NCBI GenBank assembly: GCA_003326205.1 | Contig: LWTK01000011.1 | Location: 1 to 64,000, forward strand | DNA from: Nostoc sp. ATCC 43529 | GTDB taxonomy: Bacteria > Cyanobacteriota > Cyanobacteriia > Cyanobacteriales > Nostocaceae | Length of the DNA: 64,000 nt | Direction of reading: 5' to 3' | Part shown: positions 31,175-40,964 of the stretch, in pieces | How the letters are laid out: each line of letters starts with the position of its first letter | Numbering within the stretch: position 1 is the first letter of the stretch | Position numbers and translations under genes: made by a program | The notes under the pieces: model-generated | The model's database searches: none | Told to the model about the DNA's origin: nothing | Seen by the model: the letters and a program-made list of their open reading frames with translations, nothing else

Positions 31175-31726
31175 ATGATTGAAATCCTAGCTACACTCTC
31201 TGCCTCTGCGGCAGCAGGAATGAGAATAGGCATACCTTTGCTGATTATTGGACTTTTGCAGGGTAGTAATTTGTGGTCGCAAGTTCCGATTTTATCTCAT
31301 ATTTCTCCACCAATATTATTAACCTGCCTCACTAGTTGGTCGTTAGTTGAATTATTAGCCTCAAAAAAACTATGGGGACAAAGACTGCTACAAATAATCC
31401 AATTATCAATGTCTCCTCTTGTGGGGGCAATTATGGGGTTAGCGGTAGCTTCTGCCACAGCAACACCGCACTGGCTGATTGGCTTAACTGGGGGTTTGTT
31501 AGCTTTGGTACTCCAGCTAGTTCAAGTTGGTTGGTTCTATCGGTTACGCGGCTTACCGTTGTGGGCAGTATTTCTTCAAGATACCTTATGTATTGCTCTA
31601 GTACTTTTTGCCTTTGATGCTCCCTGGCAAGGAGGATTGATTGCCTTAATTCTGCTGTGGTTTGCAGTTCGTAGCGCCAAGCAGTGGTATGACTGGTATC
31701 GCAAGGGAGTGGTGATTAGGGAGTAG
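31175..31726 (+). CDS. DUF4126 family membrane protein
   Basis: 183 residues from the ATG at 31,175 (nine upstream codons are possible). LSASAAAGMRIGIPLLIIGLL is the family's N-terminal helix. There are about five to six transmembrane helices and a short basic tail. The function is unknown. Confidence 0.8.
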   Translation: MIEILATLSASAAAGMRIGIPLLIIGLLQGSNLWSQVPILSHISPPILLTCLTSWSLVELLASKKLWGQRLLQIIQLSMSPLVGAIMGLAVASATATPHWLIGLTGGLLALVLQLVQVGWFYRLRGLPLWAVFLQDTLCIALVLFAFDAPWQGGLIALILLWFAVRSAKQWYDWYRKGVVIRE

Positions 31727-31735
31727 GCAATCGGG

Positions 31736-31830
31736 ATTGGGGAAAAGGGGAAAGGTTAAAGGGAAAAGGAGGGATCTTTCTTTTCCCCTTTGCCCTTTGC
31801 CCTTTGCCCTTTGCCCTTTCCCCTTTGCTC
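31736..31830. repeat. Inverted and tandem TTTGCCC repeats
   Basis: GGGGAAAGG/AAAGGGAAAAGG on one side and five CCCTTTG heptamers on the other can fold back on each other between the convergent DUF4126 and hemH genes. It may also act as a terminator. Confidence 0.75.
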
Positions 31831-31838
31831 CATACCCT

Positions 31839-33005
31839 TTACTGCAAAATTCCAATCATATGCAATATACCGTGACCGGTGATTAGCTCGATCATTAGGG
31901 CAATGAAGCCGAGCATGGCAATGCGACCATTCCAGACTTCAGCGCTAGTAGTCAGACCCCACTCCCAACGCTCTTGGGGATACATCTTTACCATTTTTTT
32001 CATTTGGGCTGCTTGCGACAGCTTGAAGCTGGGTTTTTGCAGCGCATCAATTACTAATTCGGCTAGGGCATTAATAAATACTGGATGGGTATTGGGAGCA
32101 GGTACGCGACGGAAGTTGTGAATTCCTGCTTCTTCTGCGACTTCTCGATACTCAATGTCTATTTCTTGTAGTGTCTCAATGTGTTCTGAGACGAAACTGA
32201 TGGGCACGACTACCAAATCTTTCACGCCTTGTGCGCCCAGTTCTTTCAAGGCATCTTCAGTATAAGGTTGTATCCATTCTACGGGGCCGACGCGACTTTG
32301 ATAAGCCAAGGTGTGGGCATTAGGCCGATTGAGGGTCTGCATAATTAAGGCAGTACATTCCTCAATTTCTTGTTGATAGGGGTCACCTGCTTCTTCAACA
32401 TAGCTTTTCGGAACGCCGTGAGCGCTGAAGAAGACATGAACCTCATGTGGGTTGGAAAATTGGTCTAGTTCTTGGGCTATGAGTTCCGCCATTGCTTGGA
32501 GGTAACCTGGTTGTTTGTACCAGGAAGGAATGACGGTGTAATCAATGCGTTGAAGTTTGGGATCTTCTTGCCAAAGCTTTTCTAAAAGCCGGAAGCTGGA
32601 ACCACTGGTACTGATAGAAAACTGGGGATAAAGTGGTAAGATTACTAGCTGTTCTACATCATCCTGGGTGAGTTGCGCGATCGCCTCTTCTGTATACGGA
32701 TGCCAATAACGCATTCCCACATAAATATTAGCTTCTTGGCCCAAATAACCCAACTGTTCTTTTAGGGCTTCTCCTTGGGCTTCTGTAATCCGCCGCAGTG
32801 GGGAACCACCACCGATTTGCTTATAATTTTCTTGAGATGTTCTGGTTCGTCGGGTGGCTATGAACCAAGCTAGGGGTTTTTGCAACCAACGAAACGGTAG
32901 GCGAATAATTTCCGGATCGGAAAATAGGTTGTACAAAAACGGCCCAACATCCTCTAGCTTATCGGGGCCACCGAGATTGAGTAATAAGACGCCTACACGA
33001 CCCAT
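31839..33005 (-). CDS. hemH: Ferrochelatase with C-terminal CAB-type helix
   Basis: 388 residues. It inserts Fe2+ into protoporphyrin IX at the heme branch point. Signatures: LLLNLGGPD at the start, YVGMRYWHP (95-103), His 196 in [11 protein letters not shown] as the metal or porphyrin His, and Glu 277 in SEHIETLQE. After about 350 a linker leads to a chlorophyll-a/b-binding-like helix ([16 protein letters not shown], from about 361), the extension found in cyanobacterial and plastid enzymes that links the enzyme to chlorophyll proteins and dimerisation. It is divergent from a methyltransferase gene. Confidence 0.97.
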   Translation of the reverse strand: MGRVGVLLLNLGGPDKLEDVGPFLYNLFSDPEIIRLPFRWLQKPLAWFIATRRTRTSQENYKQIGGGSPLRRITEAQGEALKEQLGYLGQEANIYVGMRYWHPYTEEAIAQLTQDDVEQLVILPLYPQFSISTSGSSFRLLEKLWQEDPKLQRIDYTVIPSWYKQPGYLQAMAELIAQELDQFSNPHEVHVFFSAHGVPKSYVEEAGDPYQQEIEECTALIMQTLNRPNAHTLAYQSRVGPVEWIQPYTEDALKELGAQGVKDLVVVPISFVSEHIETLQEIDIEYREVAEEAGIHNFRRVPAPNTHPVFINALAELVIDALQKPSFKLSQAAQMKKMVKMYPQERWEWGLTTSAEVWNGRIAMLGFIALMIELITGHGILHMIGILQ

Positions 33006-33099
33006 AGCAGTTACTTTCCCCCGATACTTTTCAGGTTTTTTACTAATGTTAACAATATATCTTTATTAAATATAAAGCTTAATAGCAAGGAAATATGCA

Positions 33100-33723
33100 A
33101 TGGCAACAATTTTAAGAGATTGGAGTTACCGCTATCAGTGGCTATATGACGGTATTTCTCGTTTAGCAGCCTTAAGTGTAGGTGGTGAAGGTCGTTTTCG
33201 ACAACTTGCTTTGCAAGGCTTAACAATTGACTCAGCTACTCAGGTTTTAGATTTATGTTGCGGTAGTGGCCAAACAACACAATTTTTGGTAAAACTGTCA
33301 CAAAATGTAACAGGACTGGATGCTTCGCCCTTTTCGTTACAACGGGCGCAAAAAAATGTACCATCAGCGTCCTATGTGCAAGCTTTTGCCGAGTCAATGC
33401 CATTTGCAGATAATCTGTTTGATGTGGTGCATACCAGCGTTGCACTACACGAAATGGAACCCCAGCAATTACGAAAGATTATTAATGAGGTTTATCGGGT
33501 GTTGAAGCCAGGAGGAGTATTTACTCTGATAGATTTTCACGCTCCCACAAATCCAATATTTTGGCCTGGAGTATCAGTGTTTTTGTTGTTGTTTGAAACA
33601 GAAACAGCTTGGGAATTATTAAAAACTGATTTGCCTGGTTTGTTAACAGAAACTGGCTTTGAGGTGGATAAGCCAACTTTGTATGCAGGTGGTAGTTTGC
33701 AAGTTATACAAGCAAAGAAGTAA
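33100..33723 (+). CDS. Class I SAM-dependent methyltransferase
   Basis: 207 residues. Motif I is VLDLCCGSGQTTQFL (about 48-62), followed by TGLDASPFSL (motif II) and VHTSVALHEMEP (motif IV), and VYRVLKPGGVFTLIDFH closes the core. The acceptor is unknown; the resemblance is to UbiE/ubiquinone-type small-molecule methyltransferases. The start ATG at 33,100 follows GCAAGGAAATATGCA. Confidence 0.88.
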   Translation: MATILRDWSYRYQWLYDGISRLAALSVGGEGRFRQLALQGLTIDSATQVLDLCCGSGQTTQFLVKLSQNVTGLDASPFSLQRAQKNVPSASYVQAFAESMPFADNLFDVVHTSVALHEMEPQQLRKIINEVYRVLKPGGVFTLIDFHAPTNPIFWPGVSVFLLLFETETAWELLKTDLPGLLTETGFEVDKPTLYAGGSLQVIQAKK

Positions 33724-33800
33724 TTGAGATATAAAGTTGATTTCAAGTTCATGAAGCATACAAATCTAAATAGCCAAAGGGAGTATTAAGCTTGTTTAAC

Positions 33801-33849
33801 TCCTGAATTCACCAATTCTGACTCCTGAATTCTGACTCCTGAATTCTGC
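33801..33849. repeat. CTCCTGAATTCTGA short tandem repeats
   Basis: About four imperfect copies of a 14-bp GAATTC-containing unit between convergent genes. Similar runs occur at 34,716-34,745 and 58,056-58,090. Confidence 0.75.
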
Positions 33850-33869
33850 TTGGTTTCAAGTTAATTTCA

Positions 33870-34382
33870 TCAATCAATCTCTGTCACTAGCCATTGCCAC
33901 TCAGTCACTACAGTCTTGGGTATATTGAGAATCAATGGCTGTCTACTGGAGATGGGCACATAAAGTTTGAGCGCATCGGTTGTTGGCAATTTAGCAAGGA
34001 CATCCGTTAAGTTATATTCACCTACATTGGGTGCGGGTGCAGTTAGGGCGTATGCGTCCGATGCACTCAACAATTTTCCCCCTGCTGTTTCAATTAATAG
34101 TGGTTGGGGGTGAGTAAGTTCAACAACACCAGGAAAGGCAACCAAGCGCAACCGTAAATCTTTGACTGGATTATTGTAGTTCTGTTTGAACAGTAGCACT
34201 TGCCAAGCATATCCAAATTCATCTTTGATAGATACTTGCGAGTGGTAGCGTAAGACATTAGGGGAGTCATGATGTTGACGCAGCAGTGCTTGTGCTGGCT
34301 CAATATTCCATCCGCACACAGCTAATGCTAGAAGGACTACTAAGACCGAATGCCAAAAATATTGTTGCAGTTTTCGCTTCAT
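33870..34382 (-). CDS. DUF3122 exported protein
   Basis: 170 residues from the ATG at 34,382. The longer frame upstream is Cys/Phe-rich and repeat-derived. The signal peptide has a basic start (MKRKLQQYFW), a hydrophobic core and an AQA cleavage site. The mature part (RYHSQVSIKDEFGYAWQVLLF, LVAFPGVVELTH) is characteristic of the cyanobacterial DUF3122 family, of unknown function, probably periplasmic or thylakoid-lumenal. Confidence 0.83.
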   Translation of the reverse strand: MKRKLQQYFWHSVLVVLLALAVCGWNIEPAQALLRQHHDSPNVLRYHSQVSIKDEFGYAWQVLLFKQNYNNPVKDLRLRLVAFPGVVELTHPQPLLIETAGGKLLSASDAYALTAPAPNVGEYNLTDVLAKLPTTDALKLYVPISSRQPLILNIPKTVVTEWQWLVTEID

Positions 34383-34772
34383 GCAGCACATTTTACAGCA
34401 GAATTCAGAATTGAAGAAGAATTCAGGAGTAAAGCCCAATACAGTTCAAATAAAACCAAAACACTTGTAGAGACGGCGATTTATGAGCCAGCGCGTTGCG
34501 GGGGTTCCCCCCGTTGTAGCGACTGGCGTCGCGTCTGGTAAACCGAAAATTTTGTAGAATTAGCCTTTAACCCAAGCGTATTGGAGTAAAGCCAAAGACG
34601 TTTGGGTTGCAAGTCGTCAGAATCAAGAACATGAAGGATTTAACTAGTAAATTAAATATTGAGTGGGGGTTTTAAACCAATCTATTCATCTACCAGCCAG
34701 ACTCGAATTCATTCTGAATTCTGACTTCTGACTCCTGAATTCTGTTTTGCTACAATTCCTAATTTCTATATT
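34383..34772. other. Spacer with dispersed palindromic repeats
   Basis: It contains GAATTC-rich repeats (34,400-34,430 and 34,716-34,745) and a palindromic block (about 34,468-34,537: AGAGACGGCG ... GGCGTCGCGTCT with an inner GGGGGTTCCCCCC). No gene is seen. A promoter for the permease gene must lie here but cannot be identified. Confidence 0.55.
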
Positions 34773-35828
34773 ATGCTAATTCAACTTGAACCCCGTAGTG
34801 TTCCGTCAAAAATCTGGCAATTTTTATCACCTCTGATTGCAATACTAGCAACAGTAATTTTAGGATTTGTATTATTTTATTCATTAGGGAAGCCGCCGAT
34901 CGCAGCTTTACAAACTTTATTAATTTCGCCTTTAACTAGCTTTTATGGATTGTCAGAATTAACTGTTAAAGCAGCACCAATTTTATTAATTGCTGTTGGT
35001 TTATCGGTGTGTTTTCAAGGTAAGGTGTGGAATATTGGTGCAGAAGGACAATTTACTATTGGGGCGATTTGTGGTAGTGCTGTAGCTTTAGAATTTCCTA
35101 CTATTAATAATTATAGTTTATTGCTACTTAGCTTAATAGCTGGTATTTTGGGTGGTGCGATTTGGGCAAGTATTTCTGCTTGGCTGAAGGTGCGATTTAA
35201 TACGAACGAAATTCTGACAAGTTTGATGTTAAATTATATAGCAATTTCTGTTTTAAACTATTTAGTAAATGGGGTATTAAAAGACCCCCAAGGATTTAAC
35301 TTTCCTGAATCTGCACCCTTTACTGAATTTGCTAGCTTACAACCATTAATTGCTGGTACAAGATTACATTTGGGTGTAATTTTGGCTGTTGTAGCAGCTG
35401 TCTTAATTTGGGGAGTCTTGCGACAAACATTTTTTGGTTTTAGCGTGCGGGTAATTGGTTCTAGCGCTAAGGCTGCGGTATATGCTGGAATAGAAAGCGA
35501 TCGCATTATTTGGCTAACCCTCCTCATTAGCGGTGCATTAGCAGGTTTAGCTGGTGTTTGCGAAGTGTTAGGCCCCATTGGTCAGCTACGCCCTAATATT
35601 TCCCCTGGTTATGGTTATACTGCTATTATTGCTGCTTTTATCGGTAGATTAAATCCATTGGGTATTATTGTATCCAGTTTATTCATAGCACTTTTGTATG
35701 TAGGCAGCGAATTAGTACAGATTAAATTGGGACTTCCTTTAGCTTTAGCTGGAATGTTTCAAGGTATTTTATTCTTTTTTGTTTTAGCAGCAGATATATT
35801 AATTTACAACAGATTAATAATTAAATGA
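34773..35828 (+). CDS. ABC transporter permease, nucleoside/purine type (subunit 1)
   Basis: 351 residues with about nine hydrophobic segments. VCFQGKVWNIGAEGQFTIGA, FNTNEILTSLMLNYIA and GYGYTAIIAAFIGRLNP are characteristic of the BPD/YufP-type permease that pairs with YufQ and a Bmp lipoprotein for nucleoside uptake. Its partner permease lies at 37,481, separated by a Uma2 and a deacetylase gene. No ATPase or binding protein gene is in the window next to them, so these must be elsewhere. The nearby xdhC supports purine uptake. Confidence 0.88.
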   Translation: MLIQLEPRSVPSKIWQFLSPLIAILATVILGFVLFYSLGKPPIAALQTLLISPLTSFYGLSELTVKAAPILLIAVGLSVCFQGKVWNIGAEGQFTIGAICGSAVALEFPTINNYSLLLLSLIAGILGGAIWASISAWLKVRFNTNEILTSLMLNYIAISVLNYLVNGVLKDPQGFNFPESAPFTEFASLQPLIAGTRLHLGVILAVVAAVLIWGVLRQTFFGFSVRVIGSSAKAAVYAGIESDRIIWLTLLISGALAGLAGVCEVLGPIGQLRPNISPGYGYTAIIAAFIGRLNPLGIIVSSLFIALLYVGSELVQIKLGLPLALAGMFQGILFFFVLAADILIYNRLIIK

Positions 35829-35860
35829 AGACGAATTTCGTATTCTCAATTCTGACCAAA

Positions 35861-35894
35861 TAATTCATAATTCATAATTCATAATTCATAATTT
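35861..35894. repeat. ATAATTC short tandem repeats
   Basis: About five copies of TTCATAA between the permease and the Uma2 gene. Confidence 0.8.
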
Positions 35895-35906
35895 CAGGTA
35901 CATGAT

Positions 35907-36485
35907 ATGATAGCCATCCCCCAACAACCCCAAAAAATGACAGTTGAGGAATATCTAGAATGGGAACCTCAGCAAGACGTTCGCTACGAATATTTCTATG
36001 GCGAAGTTTTTGCCATGACAGGTGGTACAATTCCCCACAATGACATTGCCTTAAATCTCTACAGAGCCTTATACCCTCATCTGCGTTCTAGGGGTTGTCG
36101 AGTGAATGTGTCAGATGTAAAAGTACAAGCCAATTTTCAAAATCAGTACTACTATCCTGATGTTATCGTTAGTTGTGACCCTCAAGACATCAACGCCCGC
36201 AAATTTATTCAAAACCCCAAGTTGCTTGTCGAAGTTCTTTCTCCTAGTACAAGTGCTAAAGATAGAGGAGAAAAATTCACTTACTACCTGACAATCCCCA
36301 GTTTACAGGAATATATCTTAATTGACTCTGAAAAAATCTCCGTTGAGCGTTACTGTCGGGGAGAAGGAAGAATGTGGCTTTACTATCGTTACACTGCTGG
36401 AGATACGATCGCTTTCTCAAGCATTGGATTTGAGTTTCCTATAGAATTGCTGTATGAAGGTGTTGTCTTAGAAACGGAAGTATAA
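35907..36485 (+). CDS. Uma2-family (DUF820) PD-(D/E)XK-type protein
   Basis: 192 residues. Typical Uma2 features: MTVEEYLEWEPQQDVRYEYFYGE at the start (quoted here as MTVEEYLEWEPQ and RYEYFYGEVFAM), then YYPDVIVSCDP, LLVEVLSPSTSAKDRGEK and LQEYILIDSE. The Asp/Glu-x-Leu core of a restriction-like nuclease fold is present. These proteins are extremely numerous in cyanobacteria and often look like mobile or selfish nucleases of unknown target. Its position between two ABC permease genes suggests insertion into the transporter operon. Confidence 0.9.
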   Translation: MIAIPQQPQKMTVEEYLEWEPQQDVRYEYFYGEVFAMTGGTIPHNDIALNLYRALYPHLRSRGCRVNVSDVKVQANFQNQYYYPDVIVSCDPQDINARKFIQNPKLLVEVLSPSTSAKDRGEKFTYYLTIPSLQEYILIDSEKISVERYCRGEGRMWLYYRYTAGDTIAFSSIGFEFPIELLYEGVVLETEV

Positions 36486-36588
36486 AAGCATACTTCATAT
36501 TGATTGTAAGCCGTAATAAATAAACATTTGTTAGCTAGTTACTAATGGCAAATGACAATGAAAAAGAATAAAAATCAGGAGATTTAAT

Positions 36589-37512
36589 GTGTCCAATGAT
36601 AAATTATCTGTAAGTTTAAGATTGGTAGTCATTACATTAGTGACTTGTGCTACTACTTTAGGTATAACTCTAGTTTTAGGTACAACAAAACTTAACTCTT
36701 TATTAGGAATTCAACCATTAAGAAGTGAGAAAGCAAGTCAAGATAAGGAAACCATAGGATCTGCACAAGCTATTTTCTCAACAGTAAACCAAAGAAATCA
36801 AGTACCAAAAAAATTTCAGGGAACTGTCGTTTATCAAGGGAAACTCAAACCAACTGAGAAAGTCATTGCCCTAACTTTTGATGATGGCCCCAGCCCTAAA
36901 AATACAGCGCAGATATTAGAAATTTTGCAAAAAAATAATATCAAAGGTACGTTCTTTATGATTGGGCAAATGGTGAAATATTTTCCCCAAGTTGCCAAGC
37001 AAGTAGCAGCTGATGGTGAGGTAATTGGTAACCATACATGGCATCATTCCTATCGTCACATGGATATAGTTACTGCGGCTCATGAAATAAATACTACAGC
37101 AGACATAATTTATCAGACAACGGGAGTGAAAACTACTCTCTTTCGTCCCCCTGGCGGCTTCTTAAATAATGGATTAGCCGACTATGCTAAAAGTCAGAAA
37201 TATACTGTCATAATGTGGTCAGAAGTATCGGGAGACGCTGAACGTCCTTCGCCTCAGGTGTCAAAGATGGTCAAAAACGTGCTAAAAAATGCCAAACCAG
37301 GAGCAATTGTACTAATGCATGATGGTGGCGGAAATCGTTCTCGGACTGTCCAAGCTTTACCGCAAATTATCGATGGTTTAAAGGCACAGGGTTATAAATT
37401 TGTGACAATACCCGAACTACTGGAAATACAAGCCCAAGAAAAAAATTTGGTAACACCAGTATCACCTGTACTCACAAATCATGAACATCCAAACAATCAG
37501 CTTCATCGTTAG
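36589..37512 (+). CDS. Polysaccharide deacetylase (NodB-type, CE4)
   Basis: 307 residues with GTG start. An N-terminal membrane anchor (about 10-32) is followed by a linker and the NodB domain. Motif 1 is ALTFDDGPSP, motif 2 NHTWHHSY with the metal His pair, motif 3 FRPPGG and the C-terminal motif VLMHDGGG. It removes acetyl groups from peptidoglycan or related glycans outside the cell. Its last 32 bases overlap the next permease gene, so the two are likely co-translated despite unrelated functions. Confidence 0.92.
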   Translation: MSNDKLSVSLRLVVITLVTCATTLGITLVLGTTKLNSLLGIQPLRSEKASQDKETIGSAQAIFSTVNQRNQVPKKFQGTVVYQGKLKPTEKVIALTFDDGPSPKNTAQILEILQKNNIKGTFFMIGQMVKYFPQVAKQVAADGEVIGNHTWHHSYRHMDIVTAAHEINTTADIIYQTTGVKTTLFRPPGGFLNNGLADYAKSQKYTVIMWSEVSGDAERPSPQVSKMVKNVLKNAKPGAIVLMHDGGGNRSRTVQALPQIIDGLKAQGYKFVTIPELLEIQAQEKNLVTPVSPVLTNHEHPNNQLHR

Positions 37513-38407
37513 TGATAGCATACGAGCAGCTACACCTCTAATTTTTGCAGCATTAGGTGAATTAGTCGCTGAAAAATCGGGGGTGTTAAATCTGGGTATT
37601 GAGGGAATGATGCTGGTTGGGGCTGTGGCTGGTTTTATTGCGGCTTCAGTTACAGGTAATATTTACTTTGGATTATTAATCGCACTAATATCGGGAATAG
37701 CGATCGCTCTCATTCATGCCTTATTAACAATTACTATAGCTGCCAACCAAGTGGCAACAGGTTTGGCTTTGAGTATTTTTGGTTTGGGACTCAGTGCTTT
37801 TATTGGTGCAGGTTATGTGGGTAAAACAATTACCGGACTGCAACCTGTTGACATCCCGATTTTAAAATCAATTCCGCTTTTGGGTAAAGTTTTATTTAAT
37901 CAAGATATTTTAGTGTATGCCTCAGTTGTCTTAGCGATCGTGGTATGGTGGTTTTTGCGAAGTACGCGGCCAGGTTTAGTGTTGCGGAGTATTGGCGAGT
38001 CACCTAATGCTGCTGATGCGTTGGGTTTACCTGTTACGAGAGTTCGTTATGTGGCGGTAATGTTTGGTGGGGCGATGGCTGGGTTGGCGGGTGGTTATCT
38101 TTCCCTTGCATATACGCCACTATGGGCGGAAAATATGACTGGGGGAAGAGGATGGATTGCGATCGCATTAGTCGTGTTTGCTACATGGAAACCTGAAAGA
38201 ATCCTTCTTGGTGCATACTTATTTGGCGGCGTTGGTGCCATACAATTAATATTTCAAGGATTAGGAGTTAATATTTCTCCTTATATTTTGTCTTGTTTTC
38301 CTTACTTAGCTACTATCTTGGTATTAGTGTTTATCTCACGGGATAATACACGCATTAAACTTGAGACACCTGCATCATTAGGACAACCTTTTAGATCTAG
38401 TCATTAG
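37481..38407 (+). CDS. ABC transporter permease, nucleoside/purine type (subunit 2)
   Basis: 308 residues. LGELVAEKSGVLNLGIEGMM at the start and GGRGWIAIALVVFATWKPE near the end are signatures of the YufQ-type second permease of nucleoside ABC transporters. There are about eight membrane segments. The start ATG at 37,481 overlaps the deacetylase gene by 32 bp; the next Met is at GMM, which would cut off the first helix, so the overlap is probably real. Confidence 0.9.
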   Translation: MNIQTISFIVSDSIRAATPLIFAALGELVAEKSGVLNLGIEGMMLVGAVAGFIAASVTGNIYFGLLIALISGIAIALIHALLTITIAANQVATGLALSIFGLGLSAFIGAGYVGKTITGLQPVDIPILKSIPLLGKVLFNQDILVYASVVLAIVVWWFLRSTRPGLVLRSIGESPNAADALGLPVTRVRYVAVMFGGAMAGLAGGYLSLAYTPLWAENMTGGRGWIAIALVVFATWKPERILLGAYLFGGVGAIQLIFQGLGVNISPYILSCFPYLATILVLVFISRDNTRIKLETPASLGQPFRSSH

Positions 38408-38476
38408 TCATTGGTCATTTGTCATTGGTCATTAGTCATTAGTCATTGGTCATTGGTCATTAGTCATTGGTCATTT
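38399..38476. repeat. TCATTRG heptamer array
   Basis: About eleven tandem copies of TCATTAG/TCATTGG just after the permease stop. The reverse complement of the same unit forms the array at 58,511-58,561. Confidence 0.9.
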
Positions 38477-38574
38477 AGGGTTAGTGTAACAAGGGTGATT
38501 TTTCAAGAAGATAAATTTTTTATTTTTCGGTGATTCAACCTTATTTAAATAGTTAATTAAAGATTGCTGATCGT

Positions 38575-39549
38575 GTGCTTGAGTTCTACCAAAAACTAGC
38601 AAAAACCTTAAAACAAAGCGCTGTGGTTTTAGCCACTGTCATCAATACTAAAGGTTCCACACCCAGAGAAGTCGGCGCGAAAATGTTTATCACCGCAGAA
38701 GGGAAAATAGTAGGAACAATTGGCGGCGGTGCAGGGGAAGCAAAAGTTTATCAACAAGCTTTGCAATTACTGAAAACAGGTAAAAAGCAATTTGTAGAAA
38801 TCGATTTATCTGGCGTACCTCAGCGAGAAACTCAAGGTGTTTGTGGTGGTACAATGCAGGTATTACTGGAGTTATGGTCAGGCTCTGAAAGCTTAAATTT
38901 AGTTAATCAAATTATAGATGCTTTAACATCTGGACACTCAGCAACAATTATCACCCCATTTAACACAGATGAAAAGCCTTACTTGAGCCAACTAACAGAA
39001 GTCATTGCATCTTTACACAGCACAGCATTAATTGAACCTTTACTACCACCGCCAAGACTTTTAATTATTGGTGGAGGACATATTGCAATTTCTCTAGTGC
39101 AGATAGCCAAAATAGCAGGCTTTCAAGTCATTGTACAAGACGATCGCCCCGATTTTGCCACAAAGGAAAGATTTCCCGACGCATCCCTGGTGCTAGCAGA
39201 ACCCATCACCTCAATTCAAGAAATATTAAATAAAAATAGTAATTTATATGTTGCTTTAGTTACTAGGGGTTATCTGCAAGATTTAGCTGCTTTACGACTG
39301 CTATCTAATTATCAACTGCCATATATTGGTATGATTGGCAGTAATAAGCGAGTCAACACCGTATATAAAATACTGCAAGCTGAAGGTTGTAAAACTGAAT
39401 TTTTAAATCAAATATATGCACCAATTGGTTTAGATATTGGTGCTTTAACACCAGAAGAAATTGCAGTTAGTATCTGTGCGGAATTAATTAAAGTTCGCCG
39501 TGGTGGTACTGGGGCTTCTTTATCTGATACCATTTCACGAAATACCTGA
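38575..39549 (+). CDS. xdhC: XdhC-family molybdenum enzyme maturation protein
   Basis: 324 residues with a TTG or GTG-type start near 38,575. The first half has VLATVINTKGSTPREVGAKMF and GTIGGGAGEAKVYQQA; the second half is a Rossmann-like XdhC_C domain (PRLLIIGGGHIAISLVQIA, YIGMIGSNKR and APIGLDIGALTPEEIAVSI). XdhC binds molybdenum cofactor, promotes its sulfuration and inserts it into xanthine dehydrogenase. It sits after the purine-type permeases and 4.3 kb before a mocA-like gene, a coherent purine degradation context; the dehydrogenase itself is not in the window. Confidence 0.92.
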   Translation: MLEFYQKLAKTLKQSAVVLATVINTKGSTPREVGAKMFITAEGKIVGTIGGGAGEAKVYQQALQLLKTGKKQFVEIDLSGVPQRETQGVCGGTMQVLLELWSGSESLNLVNQIIDALTSGHSATIITPFNTDEKPYLSQLTEVIASLHSTALIEPLLPPPRLLIIGGGHIAISLVQIAKIAGFQVIVQDDRPDFATKERFPDASLVLAEPITSIQEILNKNSNLYVALVTRGYLQDLAALRLLSNYQLPYIGMIGSNKRVNTVYKILQAEGCKTEFLNQIYAPIGLDIGALTPEEIAVSICAELIKVRRGGTGASLSDTISRNT

Positions 39550-39563
39550 TACAGATAGATATG

Positions 39564-39589
39564 TAGGGGCGTACAGCTGTACACCCCTA
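39564..39589. repeat. 26-bp palindrome, copy 1 (near perfect)
   Basis: The left arm is TAGGGGCGTACAG and the right arm is its complement with one change (ACACCCC). A perfect copy occurs at 58,286. Confidence 0.85.
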
Positions 39590-40293
39590 GAGTAGATTTA
39601 TGTATTGCAAAGATTTTTAGAAATGGTATGAGAAATTATAAGTTATTGTCATAAGAGGGTCAAGCAGTTTGTATGATTTTTTACCTAAGCAGAAAATGAT
39701 ACAGAGCTAATAAATTTATTGATGGAGATTATAATTTTTAATTTTTAGTTTTTAATTTTTAATTACCCAAAAGTGTTGACTTTTTTCCGACTAATTTTTA
39801 TTAAAATATCGACGACTAATTTCTAGTAAAGGTTAGACTAATAGTGCGATCGTAAATGTTGGATTTACTTGTAAGTCTCAAGGGATGAGACAAACCGCGT
39901 GAAATCTATTTGGAAAGTAGCAAGATAATGCTTGTCCACGCCCAAGAACTAGTTTATACCTTGAAAGATTTGATGCCATTGGTTTGGTCAGGCTACTCTA
40001 CTTGGAATGTATTGTTAGCTCATACTCTCTCTAATTACTTACCTCATAGCTCACTGGATAAAACTTTAAACTCAGCTATCTCATTTAAACGACTGGGGTG
40101 AGGCTGCACAAACAGCCCTTGAATATTTCTTTTTTCAAATACCTGTGTCTCTTCTTTTACTCAACATCGAACGTTGAATTTTTCTTGCACGTAGTCAAGG
40201 TTTTGACATTAAAATTTCCAGGTGCAAGCTATCAGCAAGCAAAAATTATCTCGCGAAAATATCTATCTCTGAAATCAAGGTAGGTACTGTCAT
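39590..40293. other. Gene-poor stretch, one doubtful ORF
   Basis: A 63-codon plus frame at 39,910-40,101 (MESSKIMLVHAQELVY) has no recognised family and no clear ribosome site. The rest is AT-rich, with TTTTTAATTTTTAATT repeats around 39,730-39,760. It may hold a decayed gene. Confidence 0.35.
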
Positions 40294-40710
40294 ATGAAAA
40301 AACATCATTTTGGAGCATCCTTAAAAAAAATTATCTTACTTATTACCAGTGGTGGGTTATTAGCAACATTACTGGTAACTGCAAAAGCTGAAGCTCAAGT
40401 GAGTCAATATCGTTGCGAAGGCGATATTAATGGTGTCCCCTCACAAGCATTAGTTAGTGTTGAGAGTTTACCTTCAATGGATGGGCCTGGCCGTCACGTT
40501 ACAGTGAGTGGTGAAATTAAAAACGATTATGCTGATTATACTTTTACTGGAGAGATGGGTGGATATGTAGATATAGTGAGTTTAACTGATGGACAAAGAT
40601 TTAGAGGTGCAATGAATCTCACCAATAACGGTTTCGTCTTAGTATCAAATCCTGAATATGATGGATCTGGCCGTGGTTCTGGATATTATCCATTTATTTG
40701 TAGTGGATAA
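40294..40710 (+). CDS. Small secreted hypothetical protein
   Basis: 138 residues. It has a signal peptide (KK-rich start, hydrophobic 12-30, cleavage after AEAQ). The mature domain has two Cys (in YRCEGDING and near the end in PFICSG) that could form a disulfide joining its ends, and beta-strand-like repeats (HVTVSGEIKN, YTFTGEMGG). No family is recognised; it is presumably periplasmic or extracellular. Confidence 0.65.
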   Translation: MKKHHFGASLKKIILLITSGGLLATLLVTAKAEAQVSQYRCEGDINGVPSQALVSVESLPSMDGPGRHVTVSGEIKNDYADYTFTGEMGGYVDIVSLTDGQRFRGAMNLTNNGFVLVSNPEYDGSGRGSGYYPFICSG

Positions 40711-40964
40711 CTAATTGGCGAAAATTTTGTGCGATCGACATATAAATTAGTCGCGATCGCCAGCTACAGAAGTATCGGTTGAATCCCTTATTATTTCGTC
40801 AATTTTCAAAGTTTTTCGAGCTACTGAAGTTCTAAAAAATATGCACAGCTAGCTTTAGTGAATTAGTTGTGTAAATTTGGCGATTTCTAGCTCTTTTCAT
40901 TGTCACTTTCTACATAATTTATTGCTGTTTAAAATTAGCATTTTGATAGTATTGGGGGAAAATC

